7,291 nucleotides of DNA. It comes from Pseudomonadota bacterium (GTDB taxonomy: Bacteria; Pseudomonadota; Gammaproteobacteria; Xanthomonadales; Xanthomonadaceae). The notes beneath the pieces are model-generated. The model worked only from the letters and a program-made list of their open reading frames with translations. It was not told the origin of the DNA and made no database searches. Both the position numbers and the translations under genes were made by a program. Each line of letters opens with the position of its first letter. Position 1 is the first letter of the stretch. Shown piece after piece: positions 1 to 6,345 of this stretch. The stretch is from positions 1-7,291 of the forward strand of contig JAEXAG010000095.1 of assembly GCA_023394655.1 (NCBI GenBank). Direction: 5' to 3'.

Positions 1-134
1 GCAAACCGAAGGTGGCCGGCCAGCGCCGCGTGGCCGTCACGCTGGCGAAGGCAGACTCCATCGAACTCGCGCGAGAGCGTGCCCGCAACGCGGCCGCCGC
101 GCTCGAGGTGAAGCTGATGGAGGATGGTCGATGA
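1..134 (+). CDS. purT: PurT (formate-dependent phosphoribosylglycinamide formyltransferase), C-terminal fragment
   Basis: Only the last 43 full codons are present; the gene begins outside the window. The frame starts at base 3 and reads KPKVAGQRRVAVTLAKADSI, then a helical stretch rich in Ala, Arg and Glu, ending at TGA 132-134. The 'GKP..xG.RR.xVxLA' pattern followed by an 'xARxRAxxAA' helix and a short beta strand is the characteristic end of PurT, an ATP-grasp enzyme. PurT uses ATP and formate to convert GAR to formyl-GAR in the third step of de novo purine synthesis, in the cytosol. The visible part is the C-terminal subdomain and carries no catalytic residue, so the call rests on this tail alone. 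Its stop overlaps the next start as ATGA (131-134), implying translational coupling. A related ATP-grasp enzyme such as PurK is the main alternative but fits the tail less well. Confidence 0.82.
   Translation, partial: KPKVAGQRRVAVTLAKADSIELARERARNAAAALEVKLMEDGR
119..124 (+). promoter_or_regulatory. Strong Shine-Dalgarno for the 155-aa ORF
   Basis: GGAGGA lies inside the last codons of purT, 6-7 bases before the ATG at 131. It is the best ribosome binding site in the window. It fixes the start of the downstream gene and supports its being a real, translated gene despite its unknown function. Confidence 0.7.
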
Positions 135-598
135 GCAACACGCAGGACGACAACAAGCCGGCCACCGACTGGGCCGGGAAGCCCGCCGATGGCGCGCAGG
201 TCACCCAGACGCTGGAGTCGGCCGGTGAAATCGCCGTGATTCCGCCACCGGCCGTGGTGCCGGAAGAGCCGCAACTGGTCGGCGAGGCAGCGCATCCGCA
301 CACGCTGCTGACCCCGCGCGACGGTTATGCGGTGTACCTGTTCCCGGCCGCGGTCGAGGCCTTGGGGAACATCATCCGCCCGTATCTGAGCACGGCCGGC
401 GATCCGCACGTCCTGTGCCGCGAAGTGGATACCGGTGGCGCGTTGATCGAGATGACGCTCGAAGCCGACGGCGGCGACGGTCGCAGCATCGACATCGAAC
501 TCATGCTGCCGACCAACATGGTCCGCATGATCGTGACGGTGAAAAGCGACGGCAACTTCGGCTTCGCGCGCAAGCCGGCGTCCGCCAGCCCGGCCTGA
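131..598 (+). CDS. Conserved-looking hypothetical protein, 155 aa, between purT and nadK
   Basis: I do not recognise a named family. The start ATG overlaps the purT stop by four bases (ATGA) and has GGAGG seven bases upstream, so the start is well supported. The protein has two parts. Residues about 1-55 are polar, acidic and Pro/Ala-rich (for example VIPPPAVVPEEP) and look disordered. Residues about 57-147 look folded, with alternating hydrophobic strands (YAVYLFP, ALIEMTLEA, SIDIELML, VRMIVTVKSDGNFGFAR) and one helix (AAVEALGNIIRPYL). The tail KPASASPA is again disordered. There is no signal peptide, membrane segment or obvious catalytic motif; one Cys is present (LCREVD). It is probably a soluble cytosolic protein of compact alpha/beta fold. 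Coupling to purT suggests co-expression with purine synthesis, but no function can be assigned. Confidence 0.85.
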   Translation: MSNTQDDNKPATDWAGKPADGAQVTQTLESAGEIAVIPPPAVVPEEPQLVGEAAHPHTLLTPRDGYAVYLFPAAVEALGNIIRPYLSTAGDPHVLCREVDTGGALIEMTLEADGGDGRSIDIELMLPTNMVRMIVTVKSDGNFGFARKPASASPA

Positions 599-626
599 GG
601 GCATTCCGGGAGCCTTCCAGCCGCGC

Positions 627-640
627 TATGCTCCGGTCAA
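627..640 (+). promoter_or_regulatory. Candidate -10 element for a leaderless nadK transcript
   Basis: TATGCT (627-632) matches the -10 consensus TATAAT at four of six positions and is followed seven bases later by the nadK ATG at 640. Transcription from it would begin at or next to the start codon. No convincing Shine-Dalgarno precedes 640: the nearest purine run, GGGAG at 608-612, is 27 bases away. The -35 region (TTCCGG at 604-609) is a poor match. The arrangement resembles the leaderless starts reported in xanthomonads, but this is inference from spacing only. Confidence 0.35.
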
Positions 641-1410
641 TGACCGGGACACCTCACATCGCCTTCCTCGCCAGCCCTGCGGACGACGCGCAGGCCGCGC
701 AGGCCGAGCTGGCGCGTCGTCACGGCCAGTACGCGCCCGAGGATGCGGACCTGCTGGTGGCACTGGGCGGCGACGGCTTCATGCTGCAGACGCTCCACCG
801 ACACGGTGTGCTCGGCAAACCGGTGTACGGCATGAAGCTCGGCACCGTCGGCTTCCTGATGAACCAGCATCGCATCGACGGATTGCCGGAGCGTCTCGAA
901 GCCGCGGAGCCCGCGGTATTGCGCCCGCTGGAAATGACCGCGCAGACCGAATCGGGGGCGAGCGTCTCCTCGCTGGCCTACAACGAGGTGTCGCTGTTGC
1001 GGCAGACACGGCAGGCGGCGCACATCGCCATCGATCTCAATGGCCAGAACCGGCTCGATGAGTTGATCTGCGATGGCGTGATGGCCGCGACCACGGCCGG
1101 CAGCACCGCCTACAACTTCTCCGCCGGCGGCCCGATCCTGCCGCTTGGTGCCAATGTGATCGCGCTCACGCCGATCGCGCCGTTCCGCCCGCGGCGCTGG
1201 CGCGGCGCCGTATTGCGCGCCGAAACCGAGGTGCGGTTCCGAGTGCTCGATCCCTACAAGCGTCCGGTCAGCGCGACCGCGGATTCGCATGAAGTCCGCG
1301 ACGTGGTGGAGGTGACGATCCGCGAATCCGGCCAGCGCACGGTGAAGCTGCTGTTCGACCGCGAACACAATCTCGAAGAGCGCATCCTCGCGGAGCAGTT
1401 CGTCGCATGA
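640..1410 (+). CDS. nadK: NAD kinase
   Basis: This 256-aa cytosolic enzyme phosphorylates NAD to NADP with ATP (or polyphosphate in some relatives) and so sets the NADPH pool. Family signatures are all present: LLVALGGDGFMLQTLHRH with the GGDG phosphate-binding/catalytic loop at residues 43-46, KLGTVGFLMN at 66-75, the YNE motif at 114-116, and the glycine-rich CDGVMAATTAGSTAYNFSAG (144-163) that binds NAD, followed by TPIAPF (177-182). The length matches the short NAD kinases rather than the roughly 290-aa E. coli enzyme. I chose the ATG at 640 because MTGTPHIAFLASPA begins directly with the first Rossmann-like strand. An in-frame ATG at 628 would add only four residues and lies inside the TATGCT motif. 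The frame stays open further upstream, but that part overlaps the preceding gene and has no family resemblance. The gap to the previous gene is 41 bp. The stop overlaps the following small ORF as ATGA. Confidence 0.95.
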   Translation: MTGTPHIAFLASPADDAQAAQAELARRHGQYAPEDADLLVALGGDGFMLQTLHRHGVLGKPVYGMKLGTVGFLMNQHRIDGLPERLEAAEPAVLRPLEMTAQTESGASVSSLAYNEVSLLRQTRQAAHIAIDLNGQNRLDELICDGVMAATTAGSTAYNFSAGGPILPLGANVIALTPIAPFRPRRWRGAVLRAETEVRFRVLDPYKRPVSATADSHEVRDVVEVTIRESGQRTVKLLFDREHNLEERILAEQFVA

Positions 1411-1487
1411 AGGGCGCGAAATCTCCCGCATTGATGCGCCTTGCGGATGTCGTCCGCGAAAATATCCACGACTGGCCGCGCCGATGA
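1407..1487 (+). CDS. Candidate 26-aa small ORF bridging nadK and the c-di-GMP gene by two ATGA overlaps
   Basis: The ATG at 1407 overlaps the nadK stop (ATGA 1407-1410). The frame runs 26 codons and stops with the TGA at 1485-1487, which overlaps the next gene's ATG (ATGA 1484-1487). A GGAG lies at 1392-1395, 11 bases before the start, a usable though slightly distant ribosome site. The peptide begins MKGAKSPALMRLADVV and ends IHDWPRR; residues about 9-23 could form an amphipathic helix. It has no signal peptide or membrane segment and I know no family for it. It could be a leader peptide whose translation delivers ribosomes to the next gene, which has no Shine-Dalgarno of its own. About 18 of 26 codons end in G or C, which appears lower than in the neighbouring genes, so chance or a spacer with an internal promoter remain possible. 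Confidence 0.45.
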   Translation: MKGAKSPALMRLADVVRENIHDWPRR

Positions 1488-4102
1488 GACGGGAAACGAA
1501 CGAACCCGCGCCAATGCCGCGCGCCAACGATCTCGGCCTGCCGGCCTGGGCCTGGGCGATGATCGCGTTCGCGGTGGGCCTCGCGATCACCCTGTGGTTT
1601 GCCTCCGCCAGCCAGGAGCGCCAGGTTCAGGAGCGGCAACGGGTGTTTTCCGATGCCGCGCAGAATACCTACACCATGATCGAGCGCCACCTCAAGGCGA
1701 GCGAGTTCGTCGCGCGGTCCGCCCAAGCCGCCCTCATGTCCTCGGAGGAAATGACCCAGGACGAATTCCTGCGCTTCTTCGAGACGCTCGATTCCGAGCA
1801 CTACTTTCCGAGCCTGATGGCGATGTCGTATTCCGACGCGATTCATGAACCCGGCAAACAAGTCGGTCTGGTGACCACACGGGTGGCACCGTTGCGCCCG
1901 AATGCCGCTCTGGTCGGACGGGATGTCGCTGCGCAGCCGGCGAACTTCGAAGTGGCGATCCTCTCGCGCGACAGCGGGCAGGCGCGCATGACGGCACCGT
2001 TCCGCCTGCTGCAGCAGGCCCCCGGCGATGTACGGCGCGGCGTTCTGATCCGCCTGCCGGTATACGACGGCGGCGTGACTCCGGGCACCCTCGAGGCACG
2101 ACGACGACTGTTCCGCGGCTCGGTGGCAGTGTCCTTCCTGATCGAAACGCTCATCACTGACGCACTCGAAGGCAGCGGCGCCGACCGGCTCGACGTGGAG
2201 GTGACCGACGTGACGACGCCAAGCGCGCCGATGCTTCTCCACCGGGGCCGCACCACCCACGGGCGCGCCGATTTCGAGCAAGCGCTCGATTTCGGGGGCA
2301 GGCGCTGGCAGGTCAGGATTTTCGATCTGGTCGAGGTGAAAAGCGGGGCATCACGCACGTTCTGGCAAGGCCTGATTTCCAGCCTGCTGCTGGCTGCTCT
2401 GGTCTGGTCGGTGTTGGACACGCATGCGCGCGCGATCAGCATGGGCCGCGCGATGGGCCAGCGATATCGCGCCAGCGAGGAGCGATTCCGGCGGCTCAAC
2501 GAAATGCTGCCGACCCTGGTGCTGACGGCGGATCGCTCCAGCGGCCTGGTCACCCATGCCAACCTCGCCGCGCGCACCCGCTTGGGCGAGGTGGAGGGCG
2601 AAAGCCTGTCGACCATCCTCGCCACCGACGATCTCGCGGAACTGGCCAGTCGCCTGGAGCAGTCCGAGGTCGACGACCTGGACTTGGAACTGCCGACGGC
2701 CGAAGGCGGGCGTTTCTGGGCGCGGGTCTCGCTCACGCCGATCAGTCTCGACGGGGACGACATGTGGCTGCTGGTGGCCAGCGATGTTTCCGAGCACCGT
2801 CGCCTGACCGAGAGGCTCATGTGGCAGGCCAGTCACGATGCCCTCACGCGCCTCTACAACCGCAGCGAGTTCGAGGCGCGCGTGCGCGAGGCGATGGCCG
2901 AGGATGGGGGTGCGCTGCATGCCCTGCTGTACATCGATCTCGACCAGTTCAAGCTGATCAACGACACGTCCGGCCACGTGGCGGGCGACGAGTTGCTGGT
3001 CCAGCTCTCGCGGATGATGCGCGAACAGACCGGCGCCCACGACGTGGTCGCCCGGTTGGGCGGCGACGAATTCGGCATACTGCTGCGCAACATCAAGGAC
3101 GCGGCCGCGGCCCAGGACATCGCCGAGCGGATCCGGCGTCGCCTCGACGGCCACGCCTTCAGCTGGGAATCCCGCCACTACCTGGTGAGCGCCAGCATCG
3201 GTGGCGTGATGCTTTCGGATGCGGGAGGCAGCGTCAAGGAACTCTTCGCACTGGCCGACACCGCCTGCTACATGGCCAAAGAGGCCGGCCGCAACCGGGT
3301 TCATTTCCACCTGCCCGGTGACGATGCCAGCGCACTGCGACTGAGCGAGATGGAATGGGTCGCCCGACTCAGGGCCGCGCTCGCCGAGGGCCGCATGCTG
3401 CTCGATTACCAGGAAATCCGCCCGGTCTCCGGCGGACCTGTTCCGGACGGCCCGTGCATCGAACTGCTGCTGCGGAAGAAGGGCAAGGACGGGCGGGTGC
3501 TGCTGCCCGGTGCCTTCATGTCCGCCGCCGAGCGCTACGGGCTGATGCCCGTGTTGGACCGCTGGGTCATCGCCACCGCGCTTGGCAACCTCGATCGCCT
3601 GCATCCGGCGGGCGCGGGGCTCGGACGCTGTGCCATCAATCTCTCAGGCGCCACGCTGGAGGACCAAGGATTGGCCGGGTTCATCCTGGCACTGGTCGAT
3701 CACCACGCAATCGACCCGCGCCGGCTGTGCTTCGAAATCACCGAGACCGTCGCCGTGCGCAATCTGTCCTCGATGGCGGCGTTCACCACGCGCATGCGGT
3801 CAGCCGGCTGCAGCGTGGCACTGGACGACTTCGGCTCGGGCATGTCCTCGTTCGCCTACCTCAAGGATCTTGACCTCGACGTGGTCAAGATCGATGGCAG
3901 CTTCGTGCGCGATCTGGAGGCAGATTCGATCTCGCAATCGATCGTCCGCGCGGTCACCGACATCGGCCACCAGCGCGATCTGCTGGTCATCGCGGAATGG
4001 GTGTCGAATGAATCGATGCTGCCGCGGCTGTCCGAAATCGGCGTCGATCTCGCACAGGGTTACGCCCTGCACCAACCCGAGCGGGTGGTATTCCAGCGCT
4101 AG
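1484..4102 (+). CDS. Membrane-bound CHASE-PAS-GGDEF-EAL cyclic-di-GMP synthase/phosphodiesterase
   Basis: This 872-aa inner-membrane sensor probably makes and/or degrades cyclic di-GMP. Order of parts: short cytoplasmic N-terminus, TM1 (about 20-40), a periplasmic CHASE-type sensor (about 65-280, including IERHLKASEFVARSAQAALM and FFETLDSEHYFPSLMAMSYS), TM2 (about 296-312), a divergent PAS domain (about 330-446), GGDEF (about 447-608) and EAL (about 622-868). The GGDEF domain looks active: HDALTRLYNR at 451-460, YIDLDQFKLIND at 483-494, GGDEF at 526-530. The product-inhibition RxxD is replaced by GAHD (517-520). The EAL domain has the variant ELL (660-662) but keeps the likely metal and catalytic residues: E660, N719, E751 and E754 in EITE, DDFGSG at 781-786, K802, E838 (in AEW rather than AEG) and Q858. 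The ATG at 1484 has no Shine-Dalgarno and overlaps the upstream small ORF; a second ATG at 1514 (residue 11) also lies before TM1 and is an alternative start. The periplasmic signal is unknown. Confidence 0.93.
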   Translation: MRRETNEPAPMPRANDLGLPAWAWAMIAFAVGLAITLWFASASQERQVQERQRVFSDAAQNTYTMIERHLKASEFVARSAQAALMSSEEMTQDEFLRFFETLDSEHYFPSLMAMSYSDAIHEPGKQVGLVTTRVAPLRPNAALVGRDVAAQPANFEVAILSRDSGQARMTAPFRLLQQAPGDVRRGVLIRLPVYDGGVTPGTLEARRRLFRGSVAVSFLIETLITDALEGSGADRLDVEVTDVTTPSAPMLLHRGRTTHGRADFEQALDFGGRRWQVRIFDLVEVKSGASRTFWQGLISSLLLAALVWSVLDTHARAISMGRAMGQRYRASEERFRRLNEMLPTLVLTADRSSGLVTHANLAARTRLGEVEGESLSTILATDDLAELASRLEQSEVDDLDLELPTAEGGRFWARVSLTPISLDGDDMWLLVASDVSEHRRLTERLMWQASHDALTRLYNRSEFEARVREAMAEDGGALHALLYIDLDQFKLINDTSGHVAGDELLVQLSRMMREQTGAHDVVARLGGDEFGILLRNIKDAAAAQDIAERIRRRLDGHAFSWESRHYLVSASIGGVMLSDAGGSVKELFALADTACYMAKEAGRNRVHFHLPGDDASALRLSEMEWVARLRAALAEGRMLLDYQEIRPVSGGPVPDGPCIELLLRKKGKDGRVLLPGAFMSAAERYGLMPVLDRWVIATALGNLDRLHPAGAGLGRCAINLSGATLEDQGLAGFILALVDHHAIDPRRLCFEITETVAVRNLSSMAAFTTRMRSAGCSVALDDFGSGMSSFAYLKDLDLDVVKIDGSFVRDLEADSISQSIVRAVTDIGHQRDLLVIAEWVSNESMLPRLSEIGVDLAQGYALHQPERVVFQR

Positions 4103-4125
4103 TCTCGGGTTTTGCGACGTGCATC

Positions 4126-4140
4126 TGGCATGCTTGCCGC
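4126..4140 (+). promoter_or_regulatory. Candidate extended -10 element before the 5'-nucleotidase
   Basis: TGGCATGCT (4126-4134) reads as an extended -10, TG-n-CATGCT, and is followed six bases later by the ATG at 4141. No Shine-Dalgarno is visible in the 38-bp gap after the upstream stop. A TTGCGA at 4112-4117 resembles a -35 box but sits only 11 bases from the hexamer, too close to work with it. The layout repeats that in front of nadK and suggests a leaderless start. Confidence 0.3.
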
Positions 4141-5052
4141 ATGGAAAGCCCACCGCCCGTGCAAGCTCTCGTCGTCGCCATCACAGCGCGTGCGCTGTTC
4201 GACATGGAGGACAGCCACGACTTGTTCGAACGCGAAGGCGTGGCGGCCTTCAGCGCCTACCAGCGCGATCGCGAGGACGAGCCGCTGGCGCCCGGGATCG
4301 CGTTCCCGCTGGTGCGCAAGCTGCTCGCGCTCAACGTGGATGCGCCCGCCGATGCGCCGCGCGCCGAAGTCATCCTGCTGTCGCGCAACTCCGCCGATAC
4401 CGGCCTGCGCATCTTCAATTCGATCCAGCACCACGGCCTCGACATCCGCCGCGCCACCTTCACCTCCGGCGCGCCGGTGTGGCCCTACATCCGCCCGTTC
4501 GGCGCGCAGCTGTTCCTCTCCGCGAACCCGGAATCGGTGCGACGCGCGCTCGAGGCAGGGATCGGCGCAGCCACCATCCTGCCGTCGGGGGCACCGGAGT
4601 GGCGCCACGACCAGCTGCGCATCGCCTTCGATGGCGACGCGGTGATCTTCGGCGACGAAGGCGAGCGCGTGTCCCGCGAGCAGGGGCTGGAGGCCTTCGG
4701 CATCCACGAGCGCGAGCGCGCGCGCGAGCCACTTTCGGGCGGCCCGTTCCGAGGTTTCCTGCAGGCCCTGCACGATCTCCAGGAAGTCTGGCCGCCGGGC
4801 GACGACGCCCCCATCCGCACCGCACTGGTCACGGCGCGTTCGGCGCCGGCGCACGAGCGGGTGATCCGCACCTTGCGCGAATGGGGCGTGCGCCTGGACG
4901 AGGCGCTTTTCCTCGGAGGCCGCGACAAGGGGGCCTTCCTCGACGCATTCGGCGCCGATATCTTCTTCGACGATTCGCTGCACAACATCGATTCGGCACG
5001 CCGCCACGTCGCCGCGGGGCACGTCCCGCACGGGGTCGCCAACTTCGGCTGA
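4141..5052 (+). CDS. Cytosolic 5'-nucleotidase, NT5C1-like (PF06189 type)
   Basis: This 303-aa HAD-superfamily phosphatase probably hydrolyses nucleoside 5'-monophosphates (AMP, IMP or deoxynucleotides in characterised relatives) to nucleosides and phosphate in the cytosol. Family landmarks appear in order: LVVAITARALFDMEDSH (10-26), DEPLAPGIAFPLVRKLLALN (46-65), ILLSRNSADTGLRIFNSI (78-95), LFLSANPESVRRALEAGI (124-141), the nucleophile motif FDGDAVIFGDE (163-173) with Asp164 and Asp166, a TAR motif (231-233), a conserved-looking Lys263, and the metal-binding FFDDS (275-279). The whole length is typical for the family and no key residue is missing. There is no signal peptide or membrane segment. 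The ATG at 4141 is chosen because homology-like sequence starts within a few residues; it lacks a Shine-Dalgarno. The gap to the c-di-GMP gene is 38 bp. The exact substrate cannot be read from sequence. Confidence 0.9.
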   Translation: MESPPPVQALVVAITARALFDMEDSHDLFEREGVAAFSAYQRDREDEPLAPGIAFPLVRKLLALNVDAPADAPRAEVILLSRNSADTGLRIFNSIQHHGLDIRRATFTSGAPVWPYIRPFGAQLFLSANPESVRRALEAGIGAATILPSGAPEWRHDQLRIAFDGDAVIFGDEGERVSREQGLEAFGIHERERAREPLSGGPFRGFLQALHDLQEVWPPGDDAPIRTALVTARSAPAHERVIRTLREWGVRLDEALFLGGRDKGAFLDAFGADIFFDDSLHNIDSARRHVAAGHVPHGVANFG

Positions 5053-5086
5053 GCCGCAACGTCGCGGTCGGCGTCGCGTCAGCCGA
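5045..5086. terminator. Inverted repeat at the convergent gene ends, possible two-way terminator
   Basis: TCGGCTGA (5045-5052) and TCAGCCGA (5079-5086) are perfect 8-base inverted repeats separated by 26 GC-rich bases. The left arm contains the stop of the + strand nucleotidase and the right arm the stop of the - strand TraB gene. Within the loop GCCGC (5053-5057) can pair with GCGGT (5064-5068, one wobble). No T-run follows on either strand, so it is not a classical intrinsic terminator. Confidence 0.35.
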
Positions 5087-6281
5087 CCAGCTTGCCGAGC
5101 ATCTTCGCGCCCCCCAGCCAGACGCCGATCACCGTGCCGAAGTTGGTGAGGAAGAACACCAGCATGATCCTCGACACGCGATTGCGGTACGCGCCACGCA
5201 CCGTGGTCACGTCGTCCCGGAGCGCCATGAAGTCCGCATAGGTGGGCTTGCGCAGGCCGGCTTCGATCAGCGCACTCACCATGCCCGAGGCCATTGCCGG
5301 ATGCAGCGGCGTGAGCGGGGAGGCCACGGCCGCGCCGAGAACGCTCAATGGATGACCACCCGCAAGCAGGCAACCCAGCGCACCGAAGCCGGCGGTCAGC
5401 GCGACCCAGTAGCCGATCAGGCCGGCACCGACATCGAGCCCGCCCTGCCAGAAACCCCAGCCGAATCCTCCGAGCACGAATACGGCCAGCAGGATCGTGA
5501 ACCAGGGGATGTCCGATTTCGGCTTCTGCGTGGACAGCCGTTCGATGATGCGGGCGGGGGCGTCGCGGTCTTCGGCCAGATGGCGGGCCGTGCCGGCAAG
5601 GTGGCCGGCGCCGATCACTGCCAGCACGCGCCGCGAATCCCCGGCGGTCTCGCGCAAGCGTGCGGCCATGTAGGCATCACGCTCGGCGATGACGGTTTCG
5701 TAGAGCACCGGGCTGTCGCTGGCGAACTCGGCGAAGCTCGCCTCGAGCATGTCGCCTTCCTTGAGCTTCTCGATGGCGTCGTCGGCGACCTTTTCATCGA
5801 ACAGGAGCGAGGCGAGGATGCCGCCACCGACTTTCGCGCGCTGCCAGAAGCCGAGGCGTTCGGAAGCGCGCTTGAAGGTCAGGCCGACTTCGCGGTCGAT
5901 CAGGTGCATCGGCAACCCGCGCGCGGCCGCCTCGCTCGCGGCCGTCTTCAGCTCGGCGCCGGGTTCGATGCCCAGCTGCTCGGCCAGACGGCGCTGGTAG
6001 GCGGCCAAGCCGAGGTTTGCCGCGAACATCGGCAGCCGGTTCTCGCGGATCACCTTGACGATGTCCAGCCGCGCAAGCTGGTCCGGGTCGTTCATCGCCG
6101 CATGGCGCTGCGCGTCCAGCTCCACCGCCACGGCGTCGAACTCGCCGCCGTCGATCGCCGCGCGGACCGCTTCGACGCTGGCATGGGAGACATGCGCGGT
6201 GCCGAGCAGGGTGTAATGCACGCCGTCGCGTTCGACCACGAGGTGCGGCTGGGTGCGCCAATCGGTCTGGGCTGGGGTCAT
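5079..6281 (-). CDS. TraB/PrgY-family membrane protein
   Basis: This is a 400-aa protein with an N-terminal TraB (TraB_PrgY_gumN) domain and a C-terminal membrane part. Signatures: YTLLGTAHVSHASVEAV (23-39, the GTAH motif), VAVELDAQR (51-59), FKRASERLG (136-144), IAERDAYMAARL (198-209) and VIGAGHLAGTARHL (222-235, the GxGH motif). These His and Glu residues are the putative metal/active-site positions in the wider family, which includes the enterococcal pheromone-shutdown protein TraB and, distantly, the metazoan TIKI proteases. Hydrophobic segments lie near 257-278, 284-306, 309-338 and 370-392, and the pattern PLTPLHP...G...EAGLRKP is typical of the prokaryotic membrane TraB proteins. There is no N-terminal signal peptide, so the catalytic-like domain is probably cytoplasmic. 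I chose the ATG at 6281; a TTG at 6338 would add 19 residues without family character. No clear ribosome site is seen. It follows aguB by 64 bp. The bacterial role is unknown. Confidence 0.88.
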   Translation of the reverse strand: MTPAQTDWRTQPHLVVERDGVHYTLLGTAHVSHASVEAVRAAIDGGEFDAVAVELDAQRHAAMNDPDQLARLDIVKVIRENRLPMFAANLGLAAYQRRLAEQLGIEPGAELKTAASEAAARGLPMHLIDREVGLTFKRASERLGFWQRAKVGGGILASLLFDEKVADDAIEKLKEGDMLEASFAEFASDSPVLYETVIAERDAYMAARLRETAGDSRRVLAVIGAGHLAGTARHLAEDRDAPARIIERLSTQKPKSDIPWFTILLAVFVLGGFGWGFWQGGLDVGAGLIGYWVALTAGFGALGCLLAGGHPLSVLGAAVASPLTPLHPAMASGMVSALIEAGLRKPTYADFMALRDDVTTVRGAYRNRVSRIMLVFFLTNFGTVIGVWLGGAKMLGKLVG

Positions 6282-6345
6282 CGGGCTCGACAGCTTGCGT
6301 GGATCTTCAGGGGTGGCCGCGTGGCAGGCGTCGCGCAAACGGCGT

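Noticed and set aside
588..612. CCCGG/CCGGG inverted repeat around the stop of the 155-aa ORF, considered as a terminator.
   Set aside because: Only five base pairs with a 12-base loop and no T-run; expected by chance at this GC content.
415..640. Extension of nadK upstream to 415.
   Set aside because: The added residues are an Arg-rich shifted reading of the preceding gene; homology-like sequence begins at the ATG at 640.
637..1590. A 317-codon - strand open frame opposite nadK.
   Set aside because: nadK carries clear family motifs across the same bases; the antisense product is Arg/His/Gly-rich with no recognisable domain.
2351..3604. A 417-codon - strand open frame opposite the PAS-GGDEF region.
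   Set aside because: It mirrors a well-supported gene whose PAS, GGDEF and EAL motifs cover these bases; the antisense product shows no family.
4707..4728. Alternating GC/GA run resembling a simple repeat or Z-DNA tract.
   Set aside because: It is short and encodes an in-frame HERERARE stretch in the nucleotidase; there is no sign of repeat expansion or regulatory use.
4099..5373. A 424-codon - strand open frame opposite the nucleotidase and entering the TraB gene.
   Set aside because: It overlaps two genes with full sets of family motifs and has the composition of an antisense shadow.
6282..6345. Gap between aguB and the TraB gene, examined for a small RNA, riboswitch or promoter.
   Set aside because: Only weak distant complementarity (TTGCG/CGCAA) and no good -10/-35 pair were seen; it looks like a plain intercistronic spacer.
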